This document shows positions 1-8,896 of a stretch of 37,508 bases of DNA, one piece after another (the first letter of the stretch is position 1; each line of letters begins with the position of its first letter). The stretch is from assembly GCA_038236905.1 (NCBI GenBank), contig JBBRZG010000016.1, positions 1-37,508 of the forward strand. The letters run 5' to 3'. Below the pieces are notes generated by a model. The model made no database searches, was not told the DNA's origin, and saw only the letters and a list, made by a program, of their open reading frames with translations. The position numbers and the translations under genes were made by a program. The stretch comes from UKL13-2 sp038236905 (lineage in GTDB: Bacteria > Pseudomonadota > Gammaproteobacteria > Burkholderiales > Usitatibacteraceae).

Positions 1-608
1 ATCGCAATGCCATGCAACCCCAGCTCCAGAATGTCCTGCACGCCGGTCGGGTACAAAACCGGGATCATCGCCGCATCAAAAATATGTTCCGATTGATGTG
101 GCAGGGTTGATGATTTACAAGCGTGATCGTCACCCGCCACCAGCAATACGCCGCCATGCTTGGAGGTACCGAACGCATTCGCATGTTTGAATACATCGCC
201 CGAACGATCTACGCCGGGTCCTTTGCCATACCAGATGCCGAATACGCCGTCGTATTTCGCGCCTTCAAACAGGCCCACTTGCTGCGAACCCCAGACAGCA
301 GTGGCGGCTAATTCTTCATTCACGCCGGGGGTGAAGAAGACATGATTTTCTTTAAGGAATTTTTTTGCCTTCCATAGCGCCTGATCATACGCACCCAGAG
401 GCGAGCCACGATAGCCGGAAATAAAGCCCGCCGTATTCAGGCCAGCGGCCAGATCGCGCTGCCGCTGAATCATGGGAAGCCGCACCAGTGCTTGCGTTCC
501 AGTCATAAACGCGCGCCCGTGCTCGAGCAGATATTTATCGTCGAGGGAGATTTCTGGCAGTGCGTGAGGGGATGCAGGAACGAGAGATTGCGACAATACA
601 GCAGACAT
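1..608 (-). CDS. Indolepyruvate ferredoxin oxidoreductase family protein, N-terminal part (runs off the left edge)
   Basis: Read on the minus strand, an open frame starts at ATG 608 behind a good GAGGAG ribosome site and stays open to base 1, giving 202 residues without a stop. Conserved blocks typical of the large fused 2-oxoacid:ferredoxin oxidoreductases are visible: ALVRLPMIQRQRDLAAGLNT (40-59), GYRGSPLG (65-72), GKGPGVDR (128-135) and GDDHACKSST (159-168). These belong to the thiamine-diphosphate-dependent IorA-like half. Family members in Proteobacteria are usually about 1150-1200 residues with IorA and IorB fused, so only about one sixth is present. The expected role is oxidative decarboxylation of aryl pyruvates from aromatic amino acid breakdown to acyl-CoA with electrons passed to ferredoxin; substrate is inferred from the family. 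It is transcribed away from the ABC/peptidase operon, 478 bases downstream of that operon's end. Confidence 0.88.
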   Translation of the reverse strand, partial: MSAVLSQSLVPASPHALPEISLDDKYLLEHGRAFMTGTQALVRLPMIQRQRDLAAGLNTAGFISGYRGSPLGAYDQALWKAKKFLKENHVFFTPGVNEELAATAVWGSQQVGLFEGAKYDGVFGIWYGKGPGVDRSGDVFKHANAFGTSKHGGVLLVAGDDHACKSSTLPHQSEHIFDAAMIPVLYPTGVQDILELGLHGIA

Positions 609-1086
609 TCAAAACTCCTCAAAATCGTGTTTTGGGGCCCGTTTGGGCGATGCATGCATTCATTATGAAGCACGCGAGCGGCATAATCCTTGTGGAATTT
701 TGTTCCCCTTGGATGGCGCGCGCAAGTGTACCGGAAAAGCAGCTTTTCAGGGTGTAGGATAGTGAAAAATTTAGGGATTCAGGCGCAATTCTGTCGTTTC
801 GATCTACGCATCCAATTTGCTTACACCGTAATGGAGGACAACTATAAAAAACAGGCGTCGCCAGTCGTGCAGGCGTTGACTCTCCCGACCTTTGCGCTAG
901 AGAAGATTCAGGACACCAATGCTCACCCGGAATGGAAAGCAGTCTTGCAACTTTAGAACCAACAATAGTTCCATCTGGCCAACGACCAAAACACCAATAC
1001 TGGCGGACAGTTCGGCCGACTTTTGCTCGGAACGGCAATCCCAGCTTTGGATAGAGCTAGGCCATCTCGTAATCAGAGAACCACCA
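609..1086. other. Intergenic stretch without a convincing gene
   Basis: This 478-base stretch separates the end of the permease/peptidase gene from the start of the oxidoreductase, both on the minus strand. Short frames exist on both strands, but none has a ribosome site, a recognisable motif or a natural end outside its neighbours; one would run through the oxidoreductase promoter. The part next to 608 should hold that gene's promoter; a CATAAT-like -10 is visible on the minus strand near 660-670 but no good -35 goes with it. No clear intrinsic terminator for the peptidase gene is seen. Confidence 0.5.
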
Positions 1087-4000
1087 TCAAGCCTTCTCCA
1101 CCCCAATGACATTATCCTTAGGCCGCCGATCAATCAGCTTACTGAGCGGATCAATACCGGCCTTCGCGGGTTTTTTATCTACGGTCAGCACAAATACACT
1201 TTCTTCTTTTTCAATCTTGCGTTTCTCGATAAACAGTGGCGTGCCTTTTTCGTCCAGCACGCCGATATCAATCCAATCATTGAGCGGGGCATCGGTTTCT
1301 TTGCCAAGATCATCGGATTTGCGCTTCTTTGCCGTGACCGCCACCGTCACCTCAAATTTCCCGTTCGGCAGTTGTTTGTAGGTTGCCTTGGTTGCGCGGT
1401 TATCAAAGATGATGATGGATTCAAATAAATCGTCAATCACATACTGCAAGTGGGGCGGTGTTACCTCGCGAATACGCTGAATTAGCATGCCCGCATTGGG
1501 ATAGGGCGGGCCTTTATAAGCGGTTTCATCGCGGAACGCTTTGATGGCGCGGTTGAGGTTGTCTTCGCCGATGTAGTCTTGCAGCGCGTACATCACCAAG
1601 CTACCCTTCTGGTAGTGAATGTATTGCTGGTTTTCGACGCGCCCCAGCGGCACTTCTTTTTTCTGCTCAAACGCCCTGCCCTTGAGATAGCCATCAAGCT
1701 CGTAGTTTAAGAATCTCTGCATCCTGGCTTCACCAAATTTGCGCTTCATCACCATCAACGCCGAGTATTGGGCGAGTGATTCCGACAACATTGTCGCGCC
1801 CTGAACATTACCGCCGATCACTTGATGGGCCCACCATTGGTGCGCCGCCTCGTGGGCAGTAATGTAGTAAGGATAGTCGATATCCTTCTCATCACTGGGA
1901 TCAACCCGGGCGATAAACCCAACCCCTTCCGAATAAGGAATCGTGTTGGGAAGGGCTTGCGCAAATTCCTGATAACGTGGAAATTCAATGATCCGGAATT
2001 GCCGGTGCTGATAGGGCCCGAACGCTTTGCTGTAGTAATCCAGCGAGGCCTTGGAGGACGCAATCATGCTGTCAAGATTGAAGGTATGCCCGGGATGGTA
2101 ATAAACCTCAATCGACACATCACCGTCGGGGCCTTTCCAGACGTCCTTTTTCACCTCGTAGCGGGCAGATTGGAACGCGAAGAAATTCAGCACGGGCGCA
2201 TCCATTTTAAAATTAAAGTAGCGCCGCCCGCCCTCGGTCCATTCGCGCTGCAAGTATCCGGGCGCAATCGCAATCTGATCTTCCTCGGTACTGACCGTCG
2301 CTTCGAAATCAATCCAATCCGCAAAGTTCGTGAGGTAATTTACTTTCAGACCCTCGGGATCGTCGCGATCAAGCATCCGCTCTTTCGGTTTTAGGCCATA
2401 CTTTTTGCGATCTTTGTCCTGGAAAAGTTCCGCCGTATCCTGATAACCAATAACGGGCAAAACCTGGCGTGCATTTATAAAGGTGCCGTTGCTCACGACG
2501 CTGGTATTGGCGCCGCTGTTCGAAAACCCGCGCGTCGGCAAACTTAAGTCAAAATTCAGTAAAAGTTTGCCGCCCGGCGCAAGCGGCATTTTGAGTTTGT
2601 AATTGCGTAAGCCCATTGCTTCGTTGTTGCTCGCCAGCTCGGTCGCTTGATCAAATTCCAACTGGTCATATTGCAGCTCCCGGGCCGAGAGGAAGGCAAG
2701 TCGTACGTTCGCGACCGGCACATTGTTCTTATTCTCAAGCCGGTACGTGCCGTTCATGCGCACACGCTGTGTGCTCGGAAATAACTCGACATTTACTTTC
2801 ACTCCCACCACTTTTGGCTGCGGTTCCAGACGGGTGGCCTTGTATTGCTTCTCGTAATCAGCCTGCTGCCCATCGCGTTCCGCGCTGGTTTGATACAGAT
2901 TTAGAATATTGGTGTTGTAAAAGATATATCCGCCCAAGCCCACGAATAACAGGGTAAATATCGCGACGGCTTTCCAGACACGTTCACTGAACCGGGCGCG
3001 CGCGATCACCACCCGTTCGTGCCAGCTGGTGGACGTGCCTCGGCTCCAGAACAAGTAAGCCGCGACGACCAGCAGCGCCGCCGCCGCCGTCCAATAAAGC
3101 ATGAAGATGCCCTCTCTAAACACATATTGGCCAAAGCCATTCATGTCGGAATAGCGTTCACTCGGTGCCGCGCCGTATTTGTAAAGGTTATGTTCAAACC
3201 CCAACAGGCCTGAAAAGCTGATCGCGATGTAGTAAGCAATCATCACAAAATGGCCAACATATTTATTGTTCACCAAGCTGTGGACGGCGATCGCGAGAGC
3301 GCAAATTAGCCATGAACCTAACAAGTTGTAACCAAACAAACTCTTTAGATACACGCCAAATTCAAAGTTGTAATAGCCTTTGAATATCTGCATACCGATA
3401 CCGCAGGCGAGCAAAAACACCTGCAGTAAAAGCGGCACCAGCATCAGCGCCAATAGCTTGGCGGTAATCGGCAGCCAGGTCGGCGCAGGCATGGCATCAA
3501 CGATCTGGTCGATGCGCTGGTCGCGCTCGCGCCACACCATCTCGCCCGCGTAAAGGGTAATGATGATGAGCATGAAAAGCCCAAATCCACCCGTGACGAT
3601 CTCCACCACCTGATAGGTCACGGGCCAAGTGGCGGTGCCATAAATTTTGCCAATCGCGGTGCCGGCGAGAATCATGAATAGCCCCCCCGCAAACACCAGC
3701 ACCCCGAAATAAACACTTTTTATGGTCTCGGTAAAATTGAGCCACACCATTCGCGGCAACATGGCAAAACCACGCGGCTCATCGGGGCTGATCACCAACC
3801 GTGAATTGGCAGCCTGATTTTGGCCAATCCCCAGAGCAGCCATCCGCGCCAGCTCGGCGGCGGTTTCTGCAGGCGGTGGGCTGGAGGTTTTACGCGACAT
3901 CCCTTCTGCTGCAAATTGCGCAAAACTAAATCGCCAGAAACAAAGCACGATGGCAATGATCCCCACACCCGACCAAAGTAGGCGATTCCATAAAAAGACC

Positions 4001-4725
4001 CCCTCCAGCGGGATCAGCTTGACGTTACGTTCCGCGACCGTCCAATATTCGGTCACCCGGCCCATTGCGATGGTGCCAAATGGATCGAGCATTGACGCGA
4101 AAACTTTATTGTCCATATCGCGGACAAGTTGCAGCGCGATCAAATACCCCAGCAACAATAGGACGCTGCCGACATAAACCGGCAGCATCTTTCTAGTGAG
4201 TGTGGCAATCATAAAAAACACGCCACCAATCAAAAGCACGTTGGGAAATAGAATAAGCACATACGGCCACAAATAGGCCACGAATCGATTCGGGCCCATC
4301 CGGTCTGCATCCATGCCGGGCAGCAAGGTGGCCAACACCGCACCGATACCCATACTCGAAAAAATCCCCAGCACGATTGCCAGGGCGCCGAGAAAGCGGC
4401 CACCCAGATATTGCGTTTTTGTGATCGGTGCAGTGAATAAAAAATGATGCGTGCGGTATTCAAAATCGGACTGCACCGCACGGCCCATGATCGTGGCCAC
4501 AATGATGAGGCCAAACATACCCAGCACCGAGATCGTGGTGGCCAGCGCAAACGGAGAATTTACAAACACCTTGCCCGAGCCGAAGGTGACATTCGCCTCT
4601 TTAAAAAGCCCGCCCGCGGCCGCGATCCATAAAAATGAGATCAGCAGGAACAGGCCAAAATATACCCAAGTCGAGATTCTCGATAGGCGGGTTTTGATTT
4701 CAAATAACGCAATAGCTTTGAACAT
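1087..4725 (-). CDS. ABC-2 type permease fused to an M1-type metallopeptidase domain
   Basis: The 1212-residue protein has two parts. Residues 1-600 carry about thirteen hydrophobic segments in two sets (roughly 18-265 and 340-560, plus one at 584-604), as in ABC-2 permeases. Residues 640-1212 are a soluble M1-type (gluzincin) domain with the zinc motif HEAAH at 958-962 and the likely third ligand Glu982 in the block TMLSESLAQY. The glutamate is 19 residues after HEAAH, one more than in classical M1 enzymes, and the usual GAMEN exopeptidase motif is not seen at its expected place before HEAAH (about 922-936 reads AQALPNTIPYSEGVG). Such fusions are known in Proteobacteria and Bacteroidetes but their substrates are unknown. 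The gene starts 9 bases after the stop of the ABC ATPase gene, so ATPase and permease-peptidase probably form one exporter complex. The soluble domain follows the last span; which side of the membrane it lies on was not determined. Confidence 0.9.
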   Translation of the reverse strand: MFKAIALFEIKTRLSRISTWVYFGLFLLISFLWIAAAGGLFKEANVTFGSGKVFVNSPFALATTISVLGMFGLIIVATIMGRAVQSDFEYRTHHFLFTAPITKTQYLGGRFLGALAIVLGIFSSMGIGAVLATLLPGMDADRMGPNRFVAYLWPYVLILFPNVLLIGGVFFMIATLTRKMLPVYVGSVLLLLGYLIALQLVRDMDNKVFASMLDPFGTIAMGRVTEYWTVAERNVKLIPLEGVFLWNRLLWSGVGIIAIVLCFWRFSFAQFAAEGMSRKTSSPPPAETAAELARMAALGIGQNQAANSRLVISPDEPRGFAMLPRMVWLNFTETIKSVYFGVLVFAGGLFMILAGTAIGKIYGTATWPVTYQVVEIVTGGFGLFMLIIITLYAGEMVWRERDQRIDQIVDAMPAPTWLPITAKLLALMLVPLLLQVFLLACGIGMQIFKGYYNFEFGVYLKSLFGYNLLGSWLICALAIAVHSLVNNKYVGHFVMIAYYIAISFSGLLGFEHNLYKYGAAPSERYSDMNGFGQYVFREGIFMLYWTAAAALLVVAAYLFWSRGTSTSWHERVVIARARFSERVWKAVAIFTLLFVGLGGYIFYNTNILNLYQTSAERDGQQADYEKQYKATRLEPQPKVVGVKVNVELFPSTQRVRMNGTYRLENKNNVPVANVRLAFLSARELQYDQLEFDQATELASNNEAMGLRNYKLKMPLAPGGKLLLNFDLSLPTRGFSNSGANTSVVSNGTFINARQVLPVIGYQDTAELFQDKDRKKYGLKPKERMLDRDDPEGLKVNYLTNFADWIDFEATVSTEEDQIAIAPGYLQREWTEGGRRYFNFKMDAPVLNFFAFQSARYEVKKDVWKGPDGDVSIEVYYHPGHTFNLDSMIASSKASLDYYSKAFGPYQHRQFRIIEFPRYQEFAQALPNTIPYSEGVGFIARVDPSDEKDIDYPYYITAHEAAHQWWAHQVIGGNVQGATMLSESLAQYSALMVMKRKFGEARMQRFLNYELDGYLKGRAFEQKKEVPLGRVENQQYIHYQKGSLVMYALQDYIGEDNLNRAIKAFRDETAYKGPPYPNAGMLIQRIREVTPPHLQYVIDDLFESIIIFDNRATKATYKQLPNGKFEVTVAVTAKKRKSDDLGKETDAPLNDWIDIGVLDEKGTPLFIEKRKIEKEESVFVLTVDKKPAKAGIDPLSKLIDRRPKDNVIGVEKA

Positions 4726-4734
4726 GCTGAAGCC

Positions 4735-5643
4735 CTATTCCGCAGCTTGCGGGATGCGGTTTTGCTGCGGCTCAAGAAAGCCGCCAATCGCGGCAAAATA
4801 GGTATCTTCCAAGGTCGGCGTGATGGCCTCGAAGCTGGGGCCGGGCGCGGAATCACTGATGACATGAATCAGCGTTTGTCCGCCAATTAGGCGCGTCGAA
4901 ATGACCGGGAATTTTCTCTTGGCTTCTTCCAAATCGGATCGCGGCACCGAGGCAGACCAAGTACGGCCTTTGAGGCCGGCAATCAACTCATTTGGGCGGC
5001 CAGTAAGCAGTACTTCACCCTTGTTGATGATGGCCATATTGGGACATAAATCACTGACGTCAGAAACAATGTGGGTCGATAAAATGACCACCACATCATC
5101 ACCAATCTCGGCCAGTAGATTATGAAAACGCACCCGCTCTTCAGGATCAAGGCCGGCCGTGGGCTCGTCAACGATAATCAGTCGCGGATCGCCCAGCAGC
5201 GCTTGCGCGATACCGAAACGCTGGCGCATGCCGCCTGAAAAGCCGCCCAGTGCTTTGAAGCGCACATTAAATAAATTGGTTTGATGCAGCAAACCAATCA
5301 CCACATCCTGACGCTCGCCGCGATTATTGAGCCCTTTCAATTCTGCAAGATGATTGAGCAGATCCCACGCCGTCACTTTGGGATAGACCCCAAAATCCTG
5401 CGGCAGATAACCCAAAATTCGGCGCACCCCGTCTTTGTCCTTGAGCACATCAAGGTTACCCATCACCGCCGAACCCCGGTCGGCGTCCTGCAAGGTCGCC
5501 AACGTGCGCATCAGCGTGGATTTGCCCGCGCCGTTTGGGCCCAACAGCCCAAACATTCCTGCTGGAATCGATAAAGTCACGTTTTTAAGGGCCTCCACGC
5601 CGTTTGGATAAGTCTTGGAGAGGCCGCGGATAGTGAGTTCCAT
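4735..5643 (-). CDS. ABC transporter ATP-binding protein
   Basis: This 302-residue protein is a complete ABC ATPase. Visible motifs are Walker A GPNGAGKST (35-43), Q-loop Gln82, signature FSGGMRQR (135-142), Walker B LIIVDEP (155-161) and the switch His191 in STHIVSD. The last 90 residues form a C-terminal extension of the type found in ABC-2 (drug or multi-copper type) ATPases. ATG 5643 is preceded by a GGAG ribosome site. It is the first gene of a two-gene minus-strand operon with the permease-peptidase fusion, which is the obvious membrane partner. The exported substrate cannot be read from the sequence. Confidence 0.93.
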   Translation of the reverse strand: MELTIRGLSKTYPNGVEALKNVTLSIPAGMFGLLGPNGAGKSTLMRTLATLQDADRGSAVMGNLDVLKDKDGVRRILGYLPQDFGVYPKVTAWDLLNHLAELKGLNNRGERQDVVIGLLHQTNLFNVRFKALGGFSGGMRQRFGIAQALLGDPRLIIVDEPTAGLDPEERVRFHNLLAEIGDDVVVILSTHIVSDVSDLCPNMAIINKGEVLLTGRPNELIAGLKGRTWSASVPRSDLEEAKRKFPVISTRLIGGQTLIHVISDSAPGPSFEAITPTLEDTYFAAIGGFLEPQQNRIPQAAE

Positions 5644-5687
5644 ATTGATGCTCCGGCTGGGAATTGTAGAATTATTTAAAAATGGAT

Positions 5688-5796
5688 GCGACGAAAAGTC
5701 TGGCCCATTTGAGGTCTAGCATCAGGTGAAAAAGTTTTAAGCGACTAAATGATGGTCACACATGCACTTTTTAGTCGCGCTCACAATGCGACGAAA
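5688..5796. promoter_or_regulatory. Cluster of GCGACKAAA half-sites between divergent operons
   Basis: The 242-base spacer between the ABC ATPase gene and the S41 gene contains four copies of one 9-base word. GCGACGAAA lies at 5688-5696 and 5788-5796, embedded in an exact 11-base direct repeat (ATGCGACGAAA) whose copies are 100 bases apart. GCGACTAAA lies at 5741-5749, with its perfect inverse TTTAGTCGC at 5770-5778 (20-base loop). The position between divergent genes suggests an operator acting on both; the regulator is unknown. The repeats are seen directly; the function is inferred. Confidence 0.4.
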
Positions 5797-5885
5797 CCCA
5801 CGAATTATGGGGTGAAGCATGTGCCGCCGCCAAAATCAACGTGTAAACTTTTTACTTCTATTCAATATTCGTTAGAAAAACATTT

Positions 5886-7316
5886 ATGCGCGCTTCCTAC
5901 CGTCCCCGCCCTTCCCGACTTACTGGCTTGATCCTACCCCTTTTGGTAATCGCGACCGCCCTGTCCGGCTGCGCGTTGGTTGATCCTCACAACATTATCG
6001 GCCGTATTTATGTCGCCCCGCCGCTGGCCGACAGCCCGGTGCCGACCGTAGGCGGCGATAGTTGGAAGCGCGAAGCGCTTACCTATGTCTGGCGCACGAT
6101 TAACGAAAAGTATTACGACCCCAAGTTAAATGGTATCGATTGGCAGGCCGTGCGCGCTAAATATGAGCCGCTACTTTTAGCCACAAAAACTGATGACGAC
6201 TATTGGGAGTTGCTCGACAAAATGACCGGCGAGCTCAAGGATTCGCACACCCGTGTGCAATCGCCCAAACAGGTCGCCCAGCAACGCGCCAACGAATCGC
6301 ATTCGCTCGGATTTACATTTCAGGAATTGGATGGAGGGTTGACGGTGACCGGCGTTAACGTCGAGTCGGACGCCTATTGGGCCGGCGTGCGGGCGGGCAT
6401 GGTGATAAAAACAATCAATGGTGAGCCCGCGCTGACCCTTTATCAGCGTCTGATTTCCGAAGCCCGTGATTCGTCCACCGCATGGGCGCGCAGCCGTGGC
6501 GCGCTGCGCAAAATTTCTGCCGGTGAAATTGATACCACAGTCGACATGACCTTCGTTCGCGCCGATGGTGGCGACAGCCGCGAGGCCAACAAAGCCGGTG
6601 AAATCAACGCAACACTGAAGCGCCGGGCATTTAAAACGTCGCCCGAGTTTGTACAGCGTGTATTGCCCTCCGGCTTTGGGTATATCCGTTTTTCAAATTT
6701 CATTGGCTCGCTGGAGGGGGAAATTTTGAAAGCCGTCGATAAAATGAAAAACACACCGGGCATGATTATCGATTTGCGCAATAACGGCGGCGGATCGCTA
6801 GCCATGTCCGAGGACTTAATCACCAAGTTTTTGAGCGACAAAACCAAAGGCAGCAAAATCCTTACCCGCACCGGTAAAGCGCCAAGCTTGTTCTTCATCG
6901 AGACCACTAAACTTGAGCCCGAATTTAACGGTTCCAAGGCGAGCGCCTATACCCAGCCACTGGTGATCTTGACGAACCAGAATAGCGCATCGGCCTCAGA
7001 AGTATTCAGCGCAACCTTGCAAGATTTGGGCCGCGCGACGATCATCGGCGCGCGCAGCTGTGGCTGTTTATTGGGCTATATGGGTTATGCCGATGTACCG
7101 GGTGGCGGACAGCTGGCCTATAGTGAAATGGGATTTGTCACGCCAAAAGGCAAACGCGTGGAGGGCGAAGGGGTGAACCCTGATGTGGAATTGCCGCTGG
7201 CAAAAGCTGACATCATGTTGAACCGGGACCGCGCTCTCGAAGCCGCCGTCGCGTTTTTACAAACTAAAACGACTGCGCCAAAATTAGCCACCTTGTCGAC
7301 TGACGGGGCGAAATGA
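5886..7316 (+). CDS. S41 (C-terminal processing peptidase-like) family lipoprotein with altered catalytic lysine
   Basis: The 476-residue protein begins with a lipoprotein signal: basic start, hydrophobic core and lipobox LSGC with Cys29, so it should be anchored in a membrane facing the periplasm. A PDZ-like region follows (about 140-240), then the S41 core: IDLRNNGGGS (295-304) and NQNSASASEVFSATLQD (364-380), where Ser369 aligns with the nucleophile of Prc/CtpA. The lysine that forms the dyad 25 residues later (TFGK in Prc) is replaced here by SCGC (391-394). The protein may therefore be inactive, or may use another base as other S41 branches (tricorn-like) do. The ribosome site is weak. 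The stop overlaps the start of the ketopantoate reductase-like gene (ATGA), indicating translational coupling. Confidence 0.85.
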   Translation: MRASYRPRPSRLTGLILPLLVIATALSGCALVDPHNIIGRIYVAPPLADSPVPTVGGDSWKREALTYVWRTINEKYYDPKLNGIDWQAVRAKYEPLLLATKTDDDYWELLDKMTGELKDSHTRVQSPKQVAQQRANESHSLGFTFQELDGGLTVTGVNVESDAYWAGVRAGMVIKTINGEPALTLYQRLISEARDSSTAWARSRGALRKISAGEIDTTVDMTFVRADGGDSREANKAGEINATLKRRAFKTSPEFVQRVLPSGFGYIRFSNFIGSLEGEILKAVDKMKNTPGMIIDLRNNGGGSLAMSEDLITKFLSDKTKGSKILTRTGKAPSLFFIETTKLEPEFNGSKASAYTQPLVILTNQNSASASEVFSATLQDLGRATIIGARSCGCLLGYMGYADVPGGGQLAYSEMGFVTPKGKRVEGEGVNPDVELPLAKADIMLNRDRALEAAVAFLQTKTTAPKLATLSTDGAK

Positions 7317-8293
7317 TTGACGCGATGGCACCAGCCAAATCCAAGCTGAAGATTCTCGTACTCGGTGCCGGCGGTACCGGCGGCTATTTTGGGGGTCGCT
7401 TGCACGAGGCAGGCGCTGACGTCACGTTTCTGGTTCGCGAGCGACGGTCCGCGCAAATTGCCGAACATGGACTACAGCTCGAAACGCAGGGCGGCAACTC
7501 GTCGCTGGCAGTCAAAACTGCCATTGCCTCAGATTTTGAAGGTTCGACCAAGCCTCGATTTGACGTCATCATTCTTGCCTGCAAGGCTTACGATCTCGAT
7601 ACTAGCATCGCCGCCATCGCGCCGGTCATGGCGGCGCATACCGTGGTCGTACCGCTACTAAATGGCATGGCGCACCTTGATAGTCTTGACCGCGCGTTCG
7701 GCAAGGCGCGCGTGATGGGCGGGAGCTGCCAAATCTCGGCCACTCTCACCAGCGGAGGCATTGTCAAAATCATGGGGCCGACCCATAACATCGTGTGGGG
7801 AGCTCGCGACCCTGAGCAGCAGGCGGTTGCGGAGGCGCTCGGCGACGCCTTTGCGAGCACCGTCGTCGACTGGCGTGTCTCTGAAAACATCATGCTCGAC
7901 ATGTGGGAAAAAGTTGCTTTTCTTTCCACGCTTGCGGGCATTACCTGCCTGATGCGCGCGACCGTGGGCGAAGTGTTGGCCACTCCGGGCGGAAAATTAT
8001 TGATGCGCCAGTTCTCCGATTGCGCCATTGAAATTGCGCGCCGCGAAGGCTATCCGCCACGCGACGCGGTGCTGGTCCGTTTTGACAACGTGCTCAATTC
8101 AAGCGGCTCAACCTTGACGGCCTCAATGCTGCGCGATCTTGAGGCGGGCAATGACGTGGAGGCCGATCATATTGTGGGCTACATGCTGACCAAAGCCCGC
8201 GAACATGGGCTTGACTGCACGATCATCAATGTCGCTTACACACATCTGAAAGCGTATCAAAATCGTCGCGCCAGCGGACGAGACGCGCGCTAA
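7313..8293 (+). CDS. Ketopantoate reductase family protein (PanE/ApbA-like)
   Basis: This 326-residue protein has an N-terminal Rossmann fold with GAGGTG (18-23) for NADP(H). Its C-terminal domain carries the ketopantoate reductase signatures: WEK with Lys200, and SMLRDLEAGNDVEADHIVG, containing Asp275 and Glu283. The family reduces 2-dehydropantoate to pantoate in coenzyme A synthesis, but many genomes have several paralogues with other 2-oxoacid substrates, and the company of an S41 lipoprotein gives no pathway hint. The chosen ATG 7313 overlaps the previous stop by four bases; a second in-frame ATG at 7325 is possible. The length is close to the family norm of about 300. Confidence 0.88.
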   Translation: MIDAMAPAKSKLKILVLGAGGTGGYFGGRLHEAGADVTFLVRERRSAQIAEHGLQLETQGGNSSLAVKTAIASDFEGSTKPRFDVIILACKAYDLDTSIAAIAPVMAAHTVVVPLLNGMAHLDSLDRAFGKARVMGGSCQISATLTSGGIVKIMGPTHNIVWGARDPEQQAVAEALGDAFASTVVDWRVSENIMLDMWEKVAFLSTLAGITCLMRATVGEVLATPGGKLLMRQFSDCAIEIARREGYPPRDAVLVRFDNVLNSSGSTLTASMLRDLEAGNDVEADHIVGYMLTKAREHGLDCTIINVAYTHLKAYQNRRASGRDAR

Positions 8294-8340
8294 CGCTAGC
8301 CTCGGTCATCTTACCCGCGTCCATTTTGCAATCGTGCATT

Positions 8341-8592
8341 TCAGCCGCCAAACAGGATCGACATCACCACGCCGAAAATAATCGCGCCCCACATCGCCAT
8401 CATCAGCGCATACAAAGAAGCTTTACCGCCAATGGCAGGTGCTGACCGGTCGAAAGTGCGGGCAACAGAATTAACAGAGTTGGCAGTTTCGGCGCTTCTA
8501 AATTCATCTGCGTATCGTTGATAGGTGTCGTCCTCGCTTAAACCATAACCCTCGGCTATCGGGTGCTCAAATTGCTTGATGACAGTGTTCAT
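8341..8592 (-). CDS. Small single-span membrane protein, unknown function
   Basis: An 83-residue protein with a polar N-terminal half (charged, no signal peptide) and one hydrophobic segment near the C-terminus (about 59-80, ending in SILFGG), i.e. a tail-anchored layout. ATG 8592 is preceded by a strong AAGGA ribosome site at the right distance, which supports it as a true gene. It lies 67 bases after another small tail-anchored protein gene on the same strand and the two probably form an operon. I recognise no family. Confidence 0.65.
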   Translation of the reverse strand: MNTVIKQFEHPIAEGYGLSEDDTYQRYADEFRSAETANSVNSVARTFDRSAPAIGGKASLYALMMAMWGAIIFGVVMSILFGG

Positions 8593-8659
8593 GTTTTATC
8601 CTTCTTGTGACGTGAGGAACAGATTGTTGGTGATTTATACAAATGACGATCTACAAAAA

Positions 8660-8896
8660 TCATCGACCCATTACTGCCGCGATTACGATCCCGACAAAAA
8701 TCGCAGCCCAAATGAAGGTAATCACGACAATCTTTTTTGCGCTTTCGTTAACTTTTTGTTGCCGCAAGCGTATTTCGCCGAGCTCGCGCTTATCGGGTCC
8801 AGCGAACACCACGTCGCGGTGCCGCGACTCTTGAGATGAAGACTGAACGCTGCCTTCGCCGATGCCTTGAAAAAATTTGTCCAGATTCGGGTTCAT
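8660..8896 (-). CDS. Small single-span membrane protein, unknown function
   Basis: A 78-residue protein with a charged soluble N-terminal part and a hydrophobic C-terminal segment (about 56-76, ending AAVMGR). ATG 8896 follows a strong AGGAG ribosome site. The layout matches the 83-residue neighbour downstream, although sequence similarity between them is limited to that layout. It is divergent from the ECF-like sigma factor gene, which starts 372 bases away. A role as a membrane partner of that sigma factor is possible but is only inferred from position. Confidence 0.65.
   Translation of the reverse strand: MNPNLDKFFQGIGEGSVQSSSQESRHRDVVFAGPDKRELGEIRLRQQKVNESAKKIVVITFIWAAIFVGIVIAAVMGR

Noticed and set aside
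619..1428. Open frames of 70-170 codons on both strands around the end of the permease-peptidase gene.
   Set aside because: They overlap the peptidase coding region or the oxidoreductase promoter, have no ribosome site, and their translations have odd composition with no recognisable motif.
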